Of a stretch of 64,000 nt of DNA, positions 26,666-35,450 are shown one piece after another. This stretch comes from Oceanobacillus chungangensis (lineage in GTDB: Bacteria > Bacillota > Bacilli > Bacillales > Amphibacillaceae). The DNA lies in NCBI RefSeq assembly GCF_003369565.1, contig NZ_PIOD01000005.1:1-64000 (forward strand). The letters run 5' to 3'. The notes beneath the pieces were generated by a model, which saw only the letters and a list, made by a program, of their open reading frames with translations, was not told the DNA's origin and searched no databases. Both the position numbers and the translations under genes were made by a program. Within the stretch, counting starts at the first letter, position 1. Every line of letters starts with the position of its first letter.

Positions 26666-27601
26666 ATGTTAAAATCAGCTAAGAAAACAACTTATAGATC
26701 TTTCGGCCTGATTATCTCTAGTGAATTTGAACTACCAGAATTACCCGATATACAATTAAATGGAGACATTCCAGATGTAAAGATTATTAAATTGGATATA
26801 GTCGATCAATGGTCAAAAGTGAAAAATAATGATAGCTACTTCTATGTAAAAGAAAGCTTATGCATGTTCGAAGTTCCAGGTGTTGCTATTTTTAAAATAG
26901 AAAATGGGAATCTTATTTCTGTTTTACCAATTGTAGAATCTAGAGAAGACCAAATTCGACTTTATATCCTTGGAACTTGTATGGGTGTACTACTGATGCA
27001 AAGGGAAATCCTTCCATTACATGGTAGCGCGATTGTGATTGAGGGCAATGCCTATGCAATCGTGGGTGATTCTGGTGCAGGAAAATCGACCCTAGCTTCA
27101 GCATTTTTAAAGCGAGGCTATCAGCTTCTAAGTGATGATGTCATCCCAGTGACCTTATCTGCAGATAATATTCCGATGGTAACACCAGCCTATCCACAGC
27201 AGAAATTATGGTTGGAAAGTTTGCATCAATTTGGGATGGAGTCAAAAGTGCTACGACCAATCATAGAAAGAGAAACGAAATTTGCCGTCCCAGTATCCGC
27301 CCAGTTCGCCAAAGAACCGATGCCACTTGCTGGCGTATTTGAACTAACTAAAACAGGCAAGGAAGAAATTGAAATTATTCCGATTCAAAAAATGGAACGA
27401 TTCTATACTTTATTTAACCATACATACCGTAATTTTATCGTTACTCGTGCGGGGCTAATGAAATGGCACTTCGGTATGTCAGCGAAAATGATGCATCAGC
27501 TTGAAATATATCAATTGCGTCGTCCAACAAGCCGTTTTACTGCGCATGAGCTAGTAGATCTTATTTTAAGTAAGATAAACAAAGGAGAGAAAATCAAATG
27601 A
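26666..27601 (+). CDS. lasso peptide C-terminal Ser kinase (HPr kinase-like, PadeK family)
   Basis: A 311-residue HPr-kinase/phosphorylase-like enzyme. The P-loop GDSGAGKST is at residues 134-142, with LLSDDV at 154-159 and the preceding LHGSAI (118-123), the expected catalytic-site arrangement. In the paeninodin pathway the homologue phosphorylates the terminal Ser of the precursor, and both precursors in this window end in Ser. AGTAGGTGAT precedes ATG 26666. It overlaps the RRE gene by 4 nt. The N-terminal 110 residues are a beta-rich domain of unknown role typical for this family. Confidence 0.87.
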   Translation: MLKSAKKTTYRSFGLIISSEFELPELPDIQLNGDIPDVKIIKLDIVDQWSKVKNNDSYFYVKESLCMFEVPGVAIFKIENGNLISVLPIVESREDQIRLYILGTCMGVLLMQREILPLHGSAIVIEGNAYAIVGDSGAGKSTLASAFLKRGYQLLSDDVIPVTLSADNIPMVTPAYPQQKLWLESLHQFGMESKVLRPIIERETKFAVPVSAQFAKEPMPLAGVFELTKTGKEEIEIIPIQKMERFYTLFNHTYRNFIVTRAGLMKWHFGMSAKMMHQLEIYQLRRPTSRFTAHELVDLILSKINKGEKIK

Positions 27602-27897
27602 TTAAAGATCATACGCCGCTTTCGAATCAGCATTGGGTTAGTCAAGTAGAGGGTAACATTGTCAGTGATATGGACGGGGAAAAAGTGATGCTCAGTATCC
27701 AAAATGGAAAGTATTATAATTTGGGTGAAATCGGTGGCGCGATATGGGAACGAATAACTGAGCCCATTTCTGTCGATAAACTTGTTGCTGGATTAATAGA
27801 TCACTATGATGTTAGTCAGGCAGAATGCGAGGAACAGGTCCTATCCTTTTTAGATAAATTACTAAAAGAAGGGCTAATAGAGGCTAAAATATTCTAA
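27598..27897 (+). CDS. lasso peptide RRE protein (PqqD family, B1)
   Basis: A 99-residue PqqD-like RiPP recognition element. It binds the leader peptide and presents the precursor to the leader peptidase and cyclase. Typical features are an N-terminal beta hairpin (GNIVSDMDGEKVMLSIQNGKYYNLGEIGGAIWE) broken here only for description by G-x-Y-Y-x-L, and a C-terminal winged-helix with LDKLLKEGLIE. It overlaps the kinase gene (ATGA) and is followed 6 nt later by B2. The W5/P8/L10 residues of both precursor leaders are the expected contacts. Confidence 0.88.
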   Translation: MIKDHTPLSNQHWVSQVEGNIVSDMDGEKVMLSIQNGKYYNLGEIGGAIWERITEPISVDKLVAGLIDHYDVSQAECEEQVLSFLDKLLKEGLIEAKIF

Positions 27898-27915
27898 GAA
27901 AGGATGGAGAACCAC

Positions 27916-28356
27916 TTGAATAAGCTTAAAACCTTTTTATCATTTAATAGGCAAACAAAGATGCTCTTATTTGAATCTTACATTTATCTTGGTTTTGCAC
28001 GTATTCTAAAGGGTCTTCCATTTTCAAGAGTTGCCCCCACTTTAGGGGATCAAATGACTGAAACTGCCTATACTTCTCATTCTTTAGATAGAGAAACATT
28101 ATCCCGTATTAAGCAGGCCATTCATATTATGAGTCGATATACTTTTTGGGAGAGTCAGTGTCTTGTAAAGGCAATTGCTGCAATGAAAATGTTGGAAAGG
28201 CGTCAAATCGAGAGCACGCTTTATTTGGGTACTGCGAAAGATGAAAAAGGAAAATTTATCGCCCATGCATGGTTACGTAGCGGTCCTTTTTATGTAACTG
28301 GTTCAGAGGTGATGGAGAGGTTTACGGTTGTTAATAAATTTGCAAAAAGAATCTAA
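27916..28356 (+). CDS. lasso leader peptidase (transglutaminase-like B2)
   Basis: A cysteine protease of about 146 residues that removes the leader after the Thr-x site. Cys82 lies in ESQCLVKA and His117 in FIAHAWLRSG, the two clear triad residues; the third acid position is not obvious in YVTGSEVMERF, where the segment usually supplying it has Gly/Ser/Glu. Start TTG 27916 fits the ribosome site AGGATGGAG; the ATG at 27904 would lie inside that site. B1 and B2 are separate genes here, as in paeninodin-type and other Firmicute clusters. Confidence 0.85.
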   Translation: MNKLKTFLSFNRQTKMLLFESYIYLGFARILKGLPFSRVAPTLGDQMTETAYTSHSLDRETLSRIKQAIHIMSRYTFWESQCLVKAIAAMKMLERRQIESTLYLGTAKDEKGKFIAHAWLRSGPFYVTGSEVMERFTVVNKFAKRI

Positions 28357-28382
28357 TTCGAAATATAAAGTGGGTGAAAGTA

Positions 28383-29564
28383 TTGGTTGAAAAACTGAAT
28401 GTTGAAAATATACCAAAGGAATTGCGCTTAATCCTGGAATTATTGAAATATGACAACCCAAGCAAAATTCTAGAGATTAATAAGAACTTGTTCCAAGCTA
28501 TTAATTGGGATATGTTTATTGATTTAGCAATGCATCACCGTGTATATCCAGTACTTTACTCTAAATTAAGAATGGGAGATAGGAATCTTATCCCTGAATT
28601 CGTGGTTGATAAGATATACAAACATTACAAGCAGAATACCTTTCAAATGCTTTTTTTAACAGCAGAAATGGAAGAGGTAAGCAAAATGTTTGCTGCGAAT
28701 AATATCCCAGTTCTGCTGTTAAAAGGGCCTGCGCTTGCACATGATTTATATGGTGATATATCACTTCGGACATCGAGTGATTTGGATGTGCTAATACCAA
28801 TTGAACAGCTTGATTCTGCGGAAGAAATACTATTAGATCTGGGTTACCAAAAAGATGATTATATTAAAACGGTTTTGAATGACTGGAAATGGCGTCACCA
28901 TCATATCACTTTTATCCATCCACTAAAGAAAATTAAAGTAGAAATCCATTGGCGATTAAGTCCAGGACCTGCTAAAGAACCAGGCTTTGCGGAATTATGG
29001 GAACGAAGAAGGCAAAGCAAATTAACGAATCAACCGATGTATTTATTAGGTAAGTCAGATTTGTTTTTATTTCTTATCGCACATGGTGCCCGTCATGGTT
29101 GGTCGCGCATTCGGTGGCTTCTTGATATTCACCAGCTAGTCGGAAAGGAGCTAAATGCAGAAGAAGTTCACAAACTATTGCAAGACTACCATTCTCTTCA
29201 TCTTGGGGGACAGAGCTTAATCCTTGCCACCGAGCTATTAAATACGAAGCTGTCCACAAAAATGGAACTACTGTGCACTAGAGCGAGGTCCTGGAAACTA
29301 GCGCAGGGAGCGATCTTCTATCTTGAAAGAATGGTCAATTTACATACGGACCCAGTTCCGGAAAGTGCCGCAAAGTATCATAAGCAGCATTTATTTGCAT
29401 TAATGTCATTTAGGCAGAAATGCATCTTCATCTTAAGCTTTCTGTATCCATATCCTGAAGATAAAGAGACATTGCCCTTACCACTGCCCTTGCATTTTCT
29501 CTATTTTCCGCTACGTCCATTTTTATGGGCTTGGAGAAAGACAAGGAAGCAGGCTTTAACCTAG
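28383..29564 (+). CDS. nucleotidyltransferase-family protein of the lasso cluster
   Basis: A protein of about 393 residues with an NTP_transf_5-type domain: LLLKGPALAHDLYGDISLRT (about 110-129) then SSDLDVLIP, where the D-x-D is the metal-binding pair, and VEIHWRLSPG. Homologues are recurrent in Firmicute lasso clusters with a kinase, but their role is not established to my knowledge; polyphosphorylation or nucleotidylation of the phospho-Ser tail are possibilities. TTG 28383 is favoured by GTGGGTGA spacing; GTG 28374 is inside that sequence. It is 12 nt from the ABC transporter gene. Confidence 0.75.
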   Translation: MVEKLNVENIPKELRLILELLKYDNPSKILEINKNLFQAINWDMFIDLAMHHRVYPVLYSKLRMGDRNLIPEFVVDKIYKHYKQNTFQMLFLTAEMEEVSKMFAANNIPVLLLKGPALAHDLYGDISLRTSSDLDVLIPIEQLDSAEEILLDLGYQKDDYIKTVLNDWKWRHHHITFIHPLKKIKVEIHWRLSPGPAKEPGFAELWERRRQSKLTNQPMYLLGKSDLFLFLIAHGARHGWSRIRWLLDIHQLVGKELNAEEVHKLLQDYHSLHLGGQSLILATELLNTKLSTKMELLCTRARSWKLAQGAIFYLERMVNLHTDPVPESAAKYHKQHLFALMSFRQKCIFILSFLYPYPEDKETLPLPLPLHFLYFPLRPFLWAWRKTRKQALT

Positions 29565-29576
29565 GAGGATGTACGA

Positions 29577-31373
29577 ATGAAACATGTCGTTTATTTTTTA
29601 AAGCAAATTCATCAGTATTCTGGAAAAATCCTTTACATCAATTTATTTTCAATGACTGCAATCGGGCTTTTAGAAGGGGTCGGTATCTTATTATTAGTAC
29701 CTTTAATCAGCATGAGCGGAATAATCGATTTAGGTGGTGAGAGCTCGCCACTATTAAATATGTTTGGCTTTCTAGATAATATTCCTAGTTCATTAGGGCT
29801 TCCACTTATTTTGGTCATCTTTATTGGCATCGTTATCGGGCAAAATGTCTTGAATCGACATCTAACGATTAAAAATGCAATGATTCAGCATGGGTTCTTA
29901 AGACATATGCGACTGGAAACATATCGTTCTTTGCTCCATGCGAATTGGGATTTCTTTATTAAACATCGAAAATCGGATTTGATTAATATCTTAACGTCAG
30001 AAATTTCCCGAACAAGCACTGGCACCTATTCTGTTTTACAATTTGTTGCTTCCCTTGTTTTTACGCTAATTCAGATTGGTCTTGCCTTTTGGCTTTCACC
30101 TAGTATCACTATTTTTGTTTTGCTCTGTGGTCTAATCTTAATCTTCTTTAATCGAAAGTTTCTTAAACAATCACTAGCGCTTGGGAGGAGGAATTTTGAA
30201 TTAGGAAGAAGTTTTCTAGCAGGGATAACGGATCATGTTAATGGCATCAAAGATATAAAGAGCAATTCATTAGAGGATTCGAGAATTAGATGGTACAACG
30301 ATATAACTGAGAAGATGCAAAATGAACAAATTGAATATATGAGATTAAAAACAACGTCACAATTATATTATAAAGTTGCATCGGGAATATTTATTGCATT
30401 ATTTATCTATATTGCAATCAGTATGTTTAGTGCTCAGGCAGCTCAACTGATGATGGTGATTATCATTTTTTCTAGGCTGTGGCCTAGAGTTGCTGGAATC
30501 CAGGGGTCGATGGAGCAAATAGCAACAACAATCCCAGCATTTCGTGCTGTTAAAGCCTTACAACACGAGTGTTTATCCGCTAGAGAATTTGCAATGGTAA
30601 AAGGTAAACAAATTGCCCCTCTTGATATTAAGCATCACATTCAGTGTGATCGGGTTTATTTCCGTTACAATCAAAACGGCGCACATTATGCATTAAAGGG
30701 GATTGATTTAGTTATTCAAGGTAATCAAATGACAGCCTTTGTTGGGCGTTCTGGCGCAGGTAAAAGCACGCTAATCGATTTATTAATGGGATTAAATCAA
30801 CCTGAATCGGGCCAGGTATTAATCGATGGAAAGGCATTAACAACAGAAAATCTTTTATCTTTAAGAAGTGCAATTAGTTATGTACCACAGGATCCATTTT
30901 TGTTTAATGTTAGTATCAGAGAAAATCTTTTGTTAGTAGTACCCGATGCAAGTGAAAAGCAAATGTGGGAAGCATTGGAGTTCTCGTCTGCTGCTGAATT
31001 TGTTCATAAGCTCCCAGATGGGCTTGATTCACTAATAGGAGATCGTGGAATCAAGTTATCTGGTGGAGAAAGGCAACGTCTCGTATTAGCACGTGCGATT
31101 TTACGAAATCCTTCGATTCTAGTATTGGATGAAGCGACAAGTGCGCTTGATACGGAAAATGAGGAGAAAATACAGCGAGCATTAGAAAGATTAAAAGGAA
31201 AGATGACGATTATTGTAATTGCACACCGTTTATCGACAATAAGAAATGCTGATCAAGTAGTTGTGCTTGAAGAAGGGGAAATCATCCAGCAAGGCGGGTT
31301 TGACCAGCTATCGAATGAAAAGACAAGTATGTTTAGCAATTTATTACGTAATCAATTGCAAGCAATTCAGTAA
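29577..31373 (+). CDS. lasso peptide ABC exporter (PadeD-like)
   Basis: A 598-residue fused permease-ATPase. Six N-terminal membrane segments are followed by a nucleotide-binding domain with Walker A GRSGAGKST (about 390-398), the signature LSGGERQRL (about 493), and Walker B ILVLDEATSALD (about 515). There is no N-terminal C39 peptidase, consistent with leader removal by B2. It exports the mature peptide and gives self-immunity in comparable systems. AGGAGGA precedes the ATG. It is the last gene of the kinase operon; 61 nt later another SinR-type operator begins. Confidence 0.88.
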   Translation: MKHVVYFLKQIHQYSGKILYINLFSMTAIGLLEGVGILLLVPLISMSGIIDLGGESSPLLNMFGFLDNIPSSLGLPLILVIFIGIVIGQNVLNRHLTIKNAMIQHGFLRHMRLETYRSLLHANWDFFIKHRKSDLINILTSEISRTSTGTYSVLQFVASLVFTLIQIGLAFWLSPSITIFVLLCGLILIFFNRKFLKQSLALGRRNFELGRSFLAGITDHVNGIKDIKSNSLEDSRIRWYNDITEKMQNEQIEYMRLKTTSQLYYKVASGIFIALFIYIAISMFSAQAAQLMMVIIIFSRLWPRVAGIQGSMEQIATTIPAFRAVKALQHECLSAREFAMVKGKQIAPLDIKHHIQCDRVYFRYNQNGAHYALKGIDLVIQGNQMTAFVGRSGAGKSTLIDLLMGLNQPESGQVLIDGKALTTENLLSLRSAISYVPQDPFLFNVSIRENLLLVVPDASEKQMWEALEFSSAAEFVHKLPDGLDSLIGDRGIKLSGGERQRLVLARAILRNPSILVLDEATSALDTENEEKIQRALERLKGKMTIIVIAHRLSTIRNADQVVVLEEGEIIQQGGFDQLSNEKTSMFSNLLRNQLQAIQ

Positions 31374-31434
31374 CGGTGAATTAAATTAACCTTTAATCCC
31401 TATTAGTAAATGGGGTTTATTTTATGTTGTTTTC

Positions 31435-31450
31435 GTTCTTTTTATAGAAC
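31435..31450 (+). promoter_or_regulatory. SinR-type operator upstream of the truncated second cyclase
   Basis: GTTCTTTTTATAGAAC, a palindrome with perfect ends and a perfect left half-site GTTCTTT. TATAAA at 31453-31458 could be the -10 of a promoter covered by the operator. The truncated gene has kept its regulatory region. Confidence 0.6.
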
Positions 31451-31480
31451 ATTATAAACAAATTAAAGGAGGCTGTCATT

Positions 31481-32197
31481 ATGCCTGCAATCGCTGGTAT
31501 TTATCAAATGAGTAATGGAGCAATGCTTGGTAATCATGGTTTTAAGCTGATGAAAACAATTAAAATCGGATCTTCAGACGAAGCAATATTTTGGCAACAG
31601 GGACAGATTTTTCTCGGAAGTGTGGTACCTAAATTAGGAGAAACCTTACCATATGTTGATGCTGAAAAGAAAATGGCGATAACTGCTGATGTGCATCTTG
31701 ATAACAGGGATGAGTTATTTGATCGTTTAGGAATAAAAGAAGAACGTGAGACTGTTCAGGATGGGCAATTGATTCTACTAGCGTACCAAAAGTGGGGAAG
31801 AGATTGTCCAAATTTTTTAGTTGGTAAGTTCAGCTTTGTGATTTGGGATGGAATCGAGGAAATGCTTTACGGGGTAATAGGTGAGAAGAGTGAAGAGCCA
31901 CTATACTATTATCATAATCAAAATACCTTTGCTTTTTGCACAAGTATTGCCCCTTTGCTGACACTCCCTTATGTAGAAGGTGTGTTAAATGATAAATGGT
32001 TTACGACTTTCACGAATGATAATGAAGGTAGGAAAAGTGAAGTAGGCCTGTTTATCACGCCATATGAGCAAATTATGCAAATCCCGCCAGGCTATATGTT
32101 TACGATAAGTGACAATCAATTGGAGATTTCCTTGTATCGTAAAAGGAAGTCTTTTGGTAGTAGAACAAGATCGAGTTCATATGATGAATATGTCTAG
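31481..32197 (+). pseudogene. truncated second lasso cyclase (N-terminal domain only)
   Basis: A 238-residue frame that aligns along its length with the glutaminase-like half of the cyclase at 24314 (MPAIAGIYQM, TADVHLDNRDELFDRLGI, DGQLILLAYQKWG, CTSIAPLLTLPY, QIPPGYMFTI) and stops at SSYDEYV followed by TAG. In the intact gene the equivalent ..TDEYVEAFQ.. leads into the synthetase domain with LSGGLDS. Here that entire domain is missing and the DNA switches to the metallophosphoesterase gene, so a deletion or recombination ended inside this codon region. AAAGGAGG and a SinR-type operator are intact. It cannot cyclise a peptide; it may be expressed as a standalone domain or just serve translation of the next gene. 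Confidence 0.85.
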
Positions 32198-33170
32198 GTA
32201 TTTGAAATATACATCGATTTCCATTGCTATTATTGCTATCATACTTGCTGTTTATACGATTTGGGATAATCGCCGATTTATTGTCGTAGAAGACGAGATA
32301 GTTATCGATAACCTGCCAGAACAGCTTAAGGGCTTTCGAATCCTCCAAATTAGTGACCTGCATGAAAAGTGGTTTGGAGAAAACCAAACAAAACTAATCG
32401 CAGCCATCAATGCGATTGATTATGATGCAATTGTTTTTACTGGGGATATGCTAGATAGCACAGAAAGTAAGAATTACGATCCTTTTTATTACTTAATTGA
32501 TGGGATTACAAATAAAAAAAATGCTTGGTATGTCCCAGGCAATACTGATCCAGATAGTTATGAGGTAGAGCAAGATGTGAAGAAGAGTGCCTTTATTAAT
32601 GGAATGGAAGCAAGGGGTGTCCAATTGCTCGAATCTGTCAATAAAGTCTCGGTGGGCGGTGGTGCAACGGTTTACTTTGTCAATTTTGAGCTTTCAATAA
32701 TCAAGGAACCAGAGTATTTAGGCAGAACGAATGGCATTGTGCAGCCTGATTATTTTTTATCTGAATTATACCTTGATTATCAGGAGAAGTTATTAGACGA
32801 AATGAATGTACTAGATAAAATTAAATCCAAAGATCTAGTCGTTGCCCTGAATCATTATCCTATACCAGACGTTAGAGTTGATTCGATACAGGAAAGCACT
32901 GGTATGGGATGGATGGACTACGATTTTATTATGGCTGGACATTACCATGGAGGACAAATACGATTACCAATACTTGGCGCATTCTTCATTCCTGAACCTT
33001 GGTATGAGCCAAATAGCTTCTTTCCACCAAAGGACCGGGTGAAAGGGCTTTGGAGTTATGAAGGAGTGAAGCAATATGTTAGTTCTGGACTTGGTAGTAG
33101 TGATGCAATCTCATTTTTAAACTTTCGCTTTTTAAATCCACCTGAAATTAATGTGCTAAGCTTAAGGTGA
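32181..33170 (+). CDS. membrane-anchored metallophosphoesterase (YkuE/YaeI-like)
   Basis: A calcineurin-like phosphoesterase of about 329 residues with an N-terminal membrane anchor (about residues 9-28). Metal-site motifs: QISDLHEKW (D59, H61), FTGDMLDS, VPGNTDPDS, ALNHYP and the C-terminal GHYHGGQIRLP. The family's GNH(D/E) motif reads GNTD, so the catalytic His is replaced by Thr, which could lower or change activity. The start (ATG 32181, 32184 or 32190) lies inside the end of the truncated cyclase and has no good ribosome site of its own, so translation is probably coupled to that frame. Its original promoter appears lost at the deletion junction. Confidence 0.8.
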   Translation: MMNMSRYLKYTSISIAIIAIILAVYTIWDNRRFIVVEDEIVIDNLPEQLKGFRILQISDLHEKWFGENQTKLIAAINAIDYDAIVFTGDMLDSTESKNYDPFYYLIDGITNKKNAWYVPGNTDPDSYEVEQDVKKSAFINGMEARGVQLLESVNKVSVGGGATVYFVNFELSIIKEPEYLGRTNGIVQPDYFLSELYLDYQEKLLDEMNVLDKIKSKDLVVALNHYPIPDVRVDSIQESTGMGWMDYDFIMAGHYHGGQIRLPILGAFFIPEPWYEPNSFFPPKDRVKGLWSYEGVKQYVSSGLGSSDAISFLNFRFLNPPEINVLSLR

Positions 33171-33220
33171 ATATTGAGCTTGTGTTGGGGGAGGGAAGGA
33201 TTTTGAATAAAATGGTGTGT

Positions 33221-33780
33221 GCTGGGGATATTGGTGCAGGAGAACCATTAAATCAGCACGAGCCCAGGGATATCAGCAGGAGAAATAATAAATCAGCACG
33301 AGCCCAAGTATATCGTCAGGAGAAATAATAAATCAGCACGAGCCCGAGGATATCAGCAGGAGAAATAATAAATCAGCACGAGCCCGAGGATATCAGCAGG
33401 AGAAATAATAAATCAGCACGAGCCCGTGGATATCGTCAGGAGAAAGAATAAATCAGCACGAACCCGGGAATATCGCCAGGAGGAATAATAAATCAGCATG
33501 AGCCTGTGGATATCAGCAGGAGAAATAATAAATCAGCATGAGCCTGTGGATATCAGCAGGAGAAAGAATAAATCAGCACGAGCCCGTGGATATCAGCAGG
33601 AGAAATAATAAATCAGCATGAGGCCGTGGATATCAGCAGGAGAAATAATAAATCAGCATGAGCTCTAGGATATCGCCAGGAGAAAGAATAAATCAGCACG
33701 AGCCCGTGGATATCGCCAGGAGAAATAATAAATCAGCACGAGCACCAGAATATCGTCAGAGGGACCGTTATATCATCACA
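33221..33780. repeat. 40-bp tandem repeat array 2 (about 13-14 copies)
   Basis: AATCAGCA(C/T)G recurs exactly every 40 bp from 33251 to 33731. Units read AATCAGCACGAGCCCGAGGA then TATCAGCAGGAGAAATAATA with few changes; the first (from about 33221) and last units are decayed. The sequence is homologous to array 1 at 1-480, sharing TATC.GCAGGAGAAA...TAAATCA.CA and the 20-bp half-unit structure, in the same orientation. It has no spacers and the period is not a codon multiple. Confidence 0.95.
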
Positions 33781-34175
33781 AGAATGACATTCAGCATCAC
33801 AGATGTAGTCCAAAAATGAGATGTTTAATGTCTATTTTGTATCGAAGTAGAAGCTTAGTAGGATGGGCAAGACTATTGATTTTTCCCCTCCCACATATAT
33901 TAGTCCTAAGTCTTAATTCTAGCCTTCCATAAATAAAATTACTTGTAAATAATAGAAATCCCCCTTCGACCTGCGTTAAGAGTAGCTTCTTCTCCTCAAT
34001 GTTCTTAGTAAATTCCCACCATATAATTCCTTAAACATCCTTGTACCGCTATATTGAATTTATTTTCCTAAAAGGATTATTTTTCATCCTCGAAATCAAT
34101 AACCATTTGCCACTCAACCTCATATGGAGTATTATGTAAGATAGAAAAATGTAATGAATCGAAAGAGGGTACAAA
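33781..34175. other. 395-nt intergenic stretch before rlmN
   Basis: I see no supported gene. It contains the rlmN ribosome site (AAAGAGGGTAC, 34159-34169) and AT-rich DNA. A minus-strand frame of about 35 codons ends at 34082 with a protein-like tail (EVEWQMVIDFEDEK) but has no convincing start. Confidence 0.5.
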
Positions 34176-35243
34176 ATGAGTAAACAATCCATTTATGGAC
34201 TAACCTTTGACCAGTTAACAGAATGGCTTACTAGTCATGGGCAAAAGAGATTTCGTGCAGATCAAGTTTGGAATTGGCTTTATAAGAAACGTGTTGCAAA
34301 CTTTAGCGAAATGAATAATGTTAATAGTGAAACGATTGATTTGTTAGAGGAACACTTTGTTTTACACACACTTGAGGAGGATATTCGACAAGAATCGAAA
34401 GACGGTACGATTAAATTTCTCTTTAAGATGGCAGATGGTAATCTAATCGAAACAGTACTCATGCGCTTCCATTATGGGCTATCTGTTTGTGTAACGACTC
34501 AGGTTGGTTGTAATATTGGTTGTTCATTCTGTGCAAGTGGACTGCTTCGTAAAAACCGAGATCTAACAAGTGCAGAAATTGTTGAGCAGATTATGAACGT
34601 ACAAAAACACCTTGATGCACAAGGGAAAGATGAGAGGGTAAGCCATATCGTTGTTATGGGAATAGGGGAGCCATTAGATAACTTTACAAACTTAATGGAC
34701 TTCTTATATGTTGTAAACGATGATAAAGGGCTAAACATTGGTGCAAGACATATTACCGTATCAACTAGTGGTCTTGCGCATAAGATTTACGAATTTGCCG
34801 ATACAGATATCCAAGTTAACTTAGCTGTTTCGCTGCATGCGCCAAATAATGAGCTTCGAACTAGTATAATGAAGATTAATAAGGCATTCCCTATTGAGAA
34901 ACTTATGAAATCCATTGAATACTATTTAGAAAAGAAAAATCGTCGGATTACGTATGAATATATCATGTTAAGGGATGTTAATGATCATAAGGAAGAGGCA
35001 GTCGAGCTCGCTAAACTGCTTCATAATCATCGTCATCTTGCCTATGTTAACTTGATACCATACAATACGGTCGATGAGCATATTGATTATCAACGTAGTG
35101 AATCAACGTCGATTCAAGCGTTTTATGAAACATTAAAAGAACGTGGAATTAACTGTGGTGTTCGCTGGGAAAATGGAGCAGATATCGATGCTGCTTGTGG
35201 ACAATTGAGAAGTAAACAAATTAATAAGAAGAAAGCAATATAA
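34176..35243 (+). CDS. rlmN: 23S rRNA (adenine-C2)-methyltransferase, RlmN family
   Basis: A 355-residue radical SAM enzyme that methylates C2 of A2503 in 23S rRNA (and tRNA A37). The cluster-binding motif is CNIGCSFC (C112, C116, C119) and the methyl-carrying Cys lies in DIDAACGQL (about C341). [12 protein letters not shown] and [14 protein letters not shown] are RlmN/Cfr motifs; [10 protein letters not shown] and overall similarity favour RlmN over the resistance enzyme Cfr. The standard Bacillaceae rlmN sits by prpC-prkC, so this may be a second copy. It is monocistronic, with a terminator at 35251. Confidence 0.88.
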   Translation: MSKQSIYGLTFDQLTEWLTSHGQKRFRADQVWNWLYKKRVANFSEMNNVNSETIDLLEEHFVLHTLEEDIRQESKDGTIKFLFKMADGNLIETVLMRFHYGLSVCVTTQVGCNIGCSFCASGLLRKNRDLTSAEIVEQIMNVQKHLDAQGKDERVSHIVVMGIGEPLDNFTNLMDFLYVVNDDKGLNIGARHITVSTSGLAHKIYEFADTDIQVNLAVSLHAPNNELRTSIMKINKAFPIEKLMKSIEYYLEKKNRRITYEYIMLRDVNDHKEEAVELAKLLHNHRHLAYVNLIPYNTVDEHIDYQRSESTSIQAFYETLKERGINCGVRWENGADIDAACGQLRSKQINKKKAI

Positions 35244-35250
35244 TCCTATA

Positions 35251-35284
35251 ACAAGCCAAAGTAGAATTTTGGCTTGTTTTTTTT
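35251..35284 (+). terminator. rlmN terminator
   Basis: ACAAGCCAAA (35251-35260), loop GTAGAA, TTTTGGCTTGT, then a run of eight T. A canonical intrinsic terminator. Confidence 0.92.
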
Positions 35285-35327
35285 GCTTTGAATAAATTTC
35301 CTTTATCAAATCTCTATAAATACTTAT

Positions 35328-35450
35328 ATATACAAATAAGTTTACAAGTATACTTTAATAGTAAATTTGTTTTCTTTAAAGTATACAAGAATACAAATAT
35401 GCACACATGTTGGTATGATAACGAGTGCAAAAAGTATACAAGTAAACAAT
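35328..35450. repeat. TATACAAG-type repeats upstream of parM, candidate parC/operator
   Basis: The core (T)TACAA recurs at 35331, 35343, 35384, 35392 and 35437 in near-copies of TATACAAGTA, with a palindromic AAGTATACTT at 35346-35355 and AAAGTATACAAG twice. Clusters of short repeats just before a parM gene are the usual centromere site bound by ParR, which also autoregulates the operon. Spacings (8, 12 and about 41-45 bp) are irregular, so this is a candidate only. The stretch 35451-35636 holds the parM leader and nothing else recognisable. Confidence 0.5.

Noticed and set aside
33221..33780. CRISPR array at the second repeat block
   Set aside because: Same contiguous 40-bp tandem structure; variation is scattered substitutions, not spacers.
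34082..34190. Minus-strand frame ending in EVEWQMVIDFEDEK
   Set aside because: It reads like protein but has no plausible start or ribosome site and overlaps the rlmN leader; it may be a remnant.
34176..35243. Cfr antibiotic-resistance methyltransferase
   Set aside because: Motifs around the FeS cluster and [10 protein letters not shown] fit RlmN better; Cfr-specific sequence is lacking.
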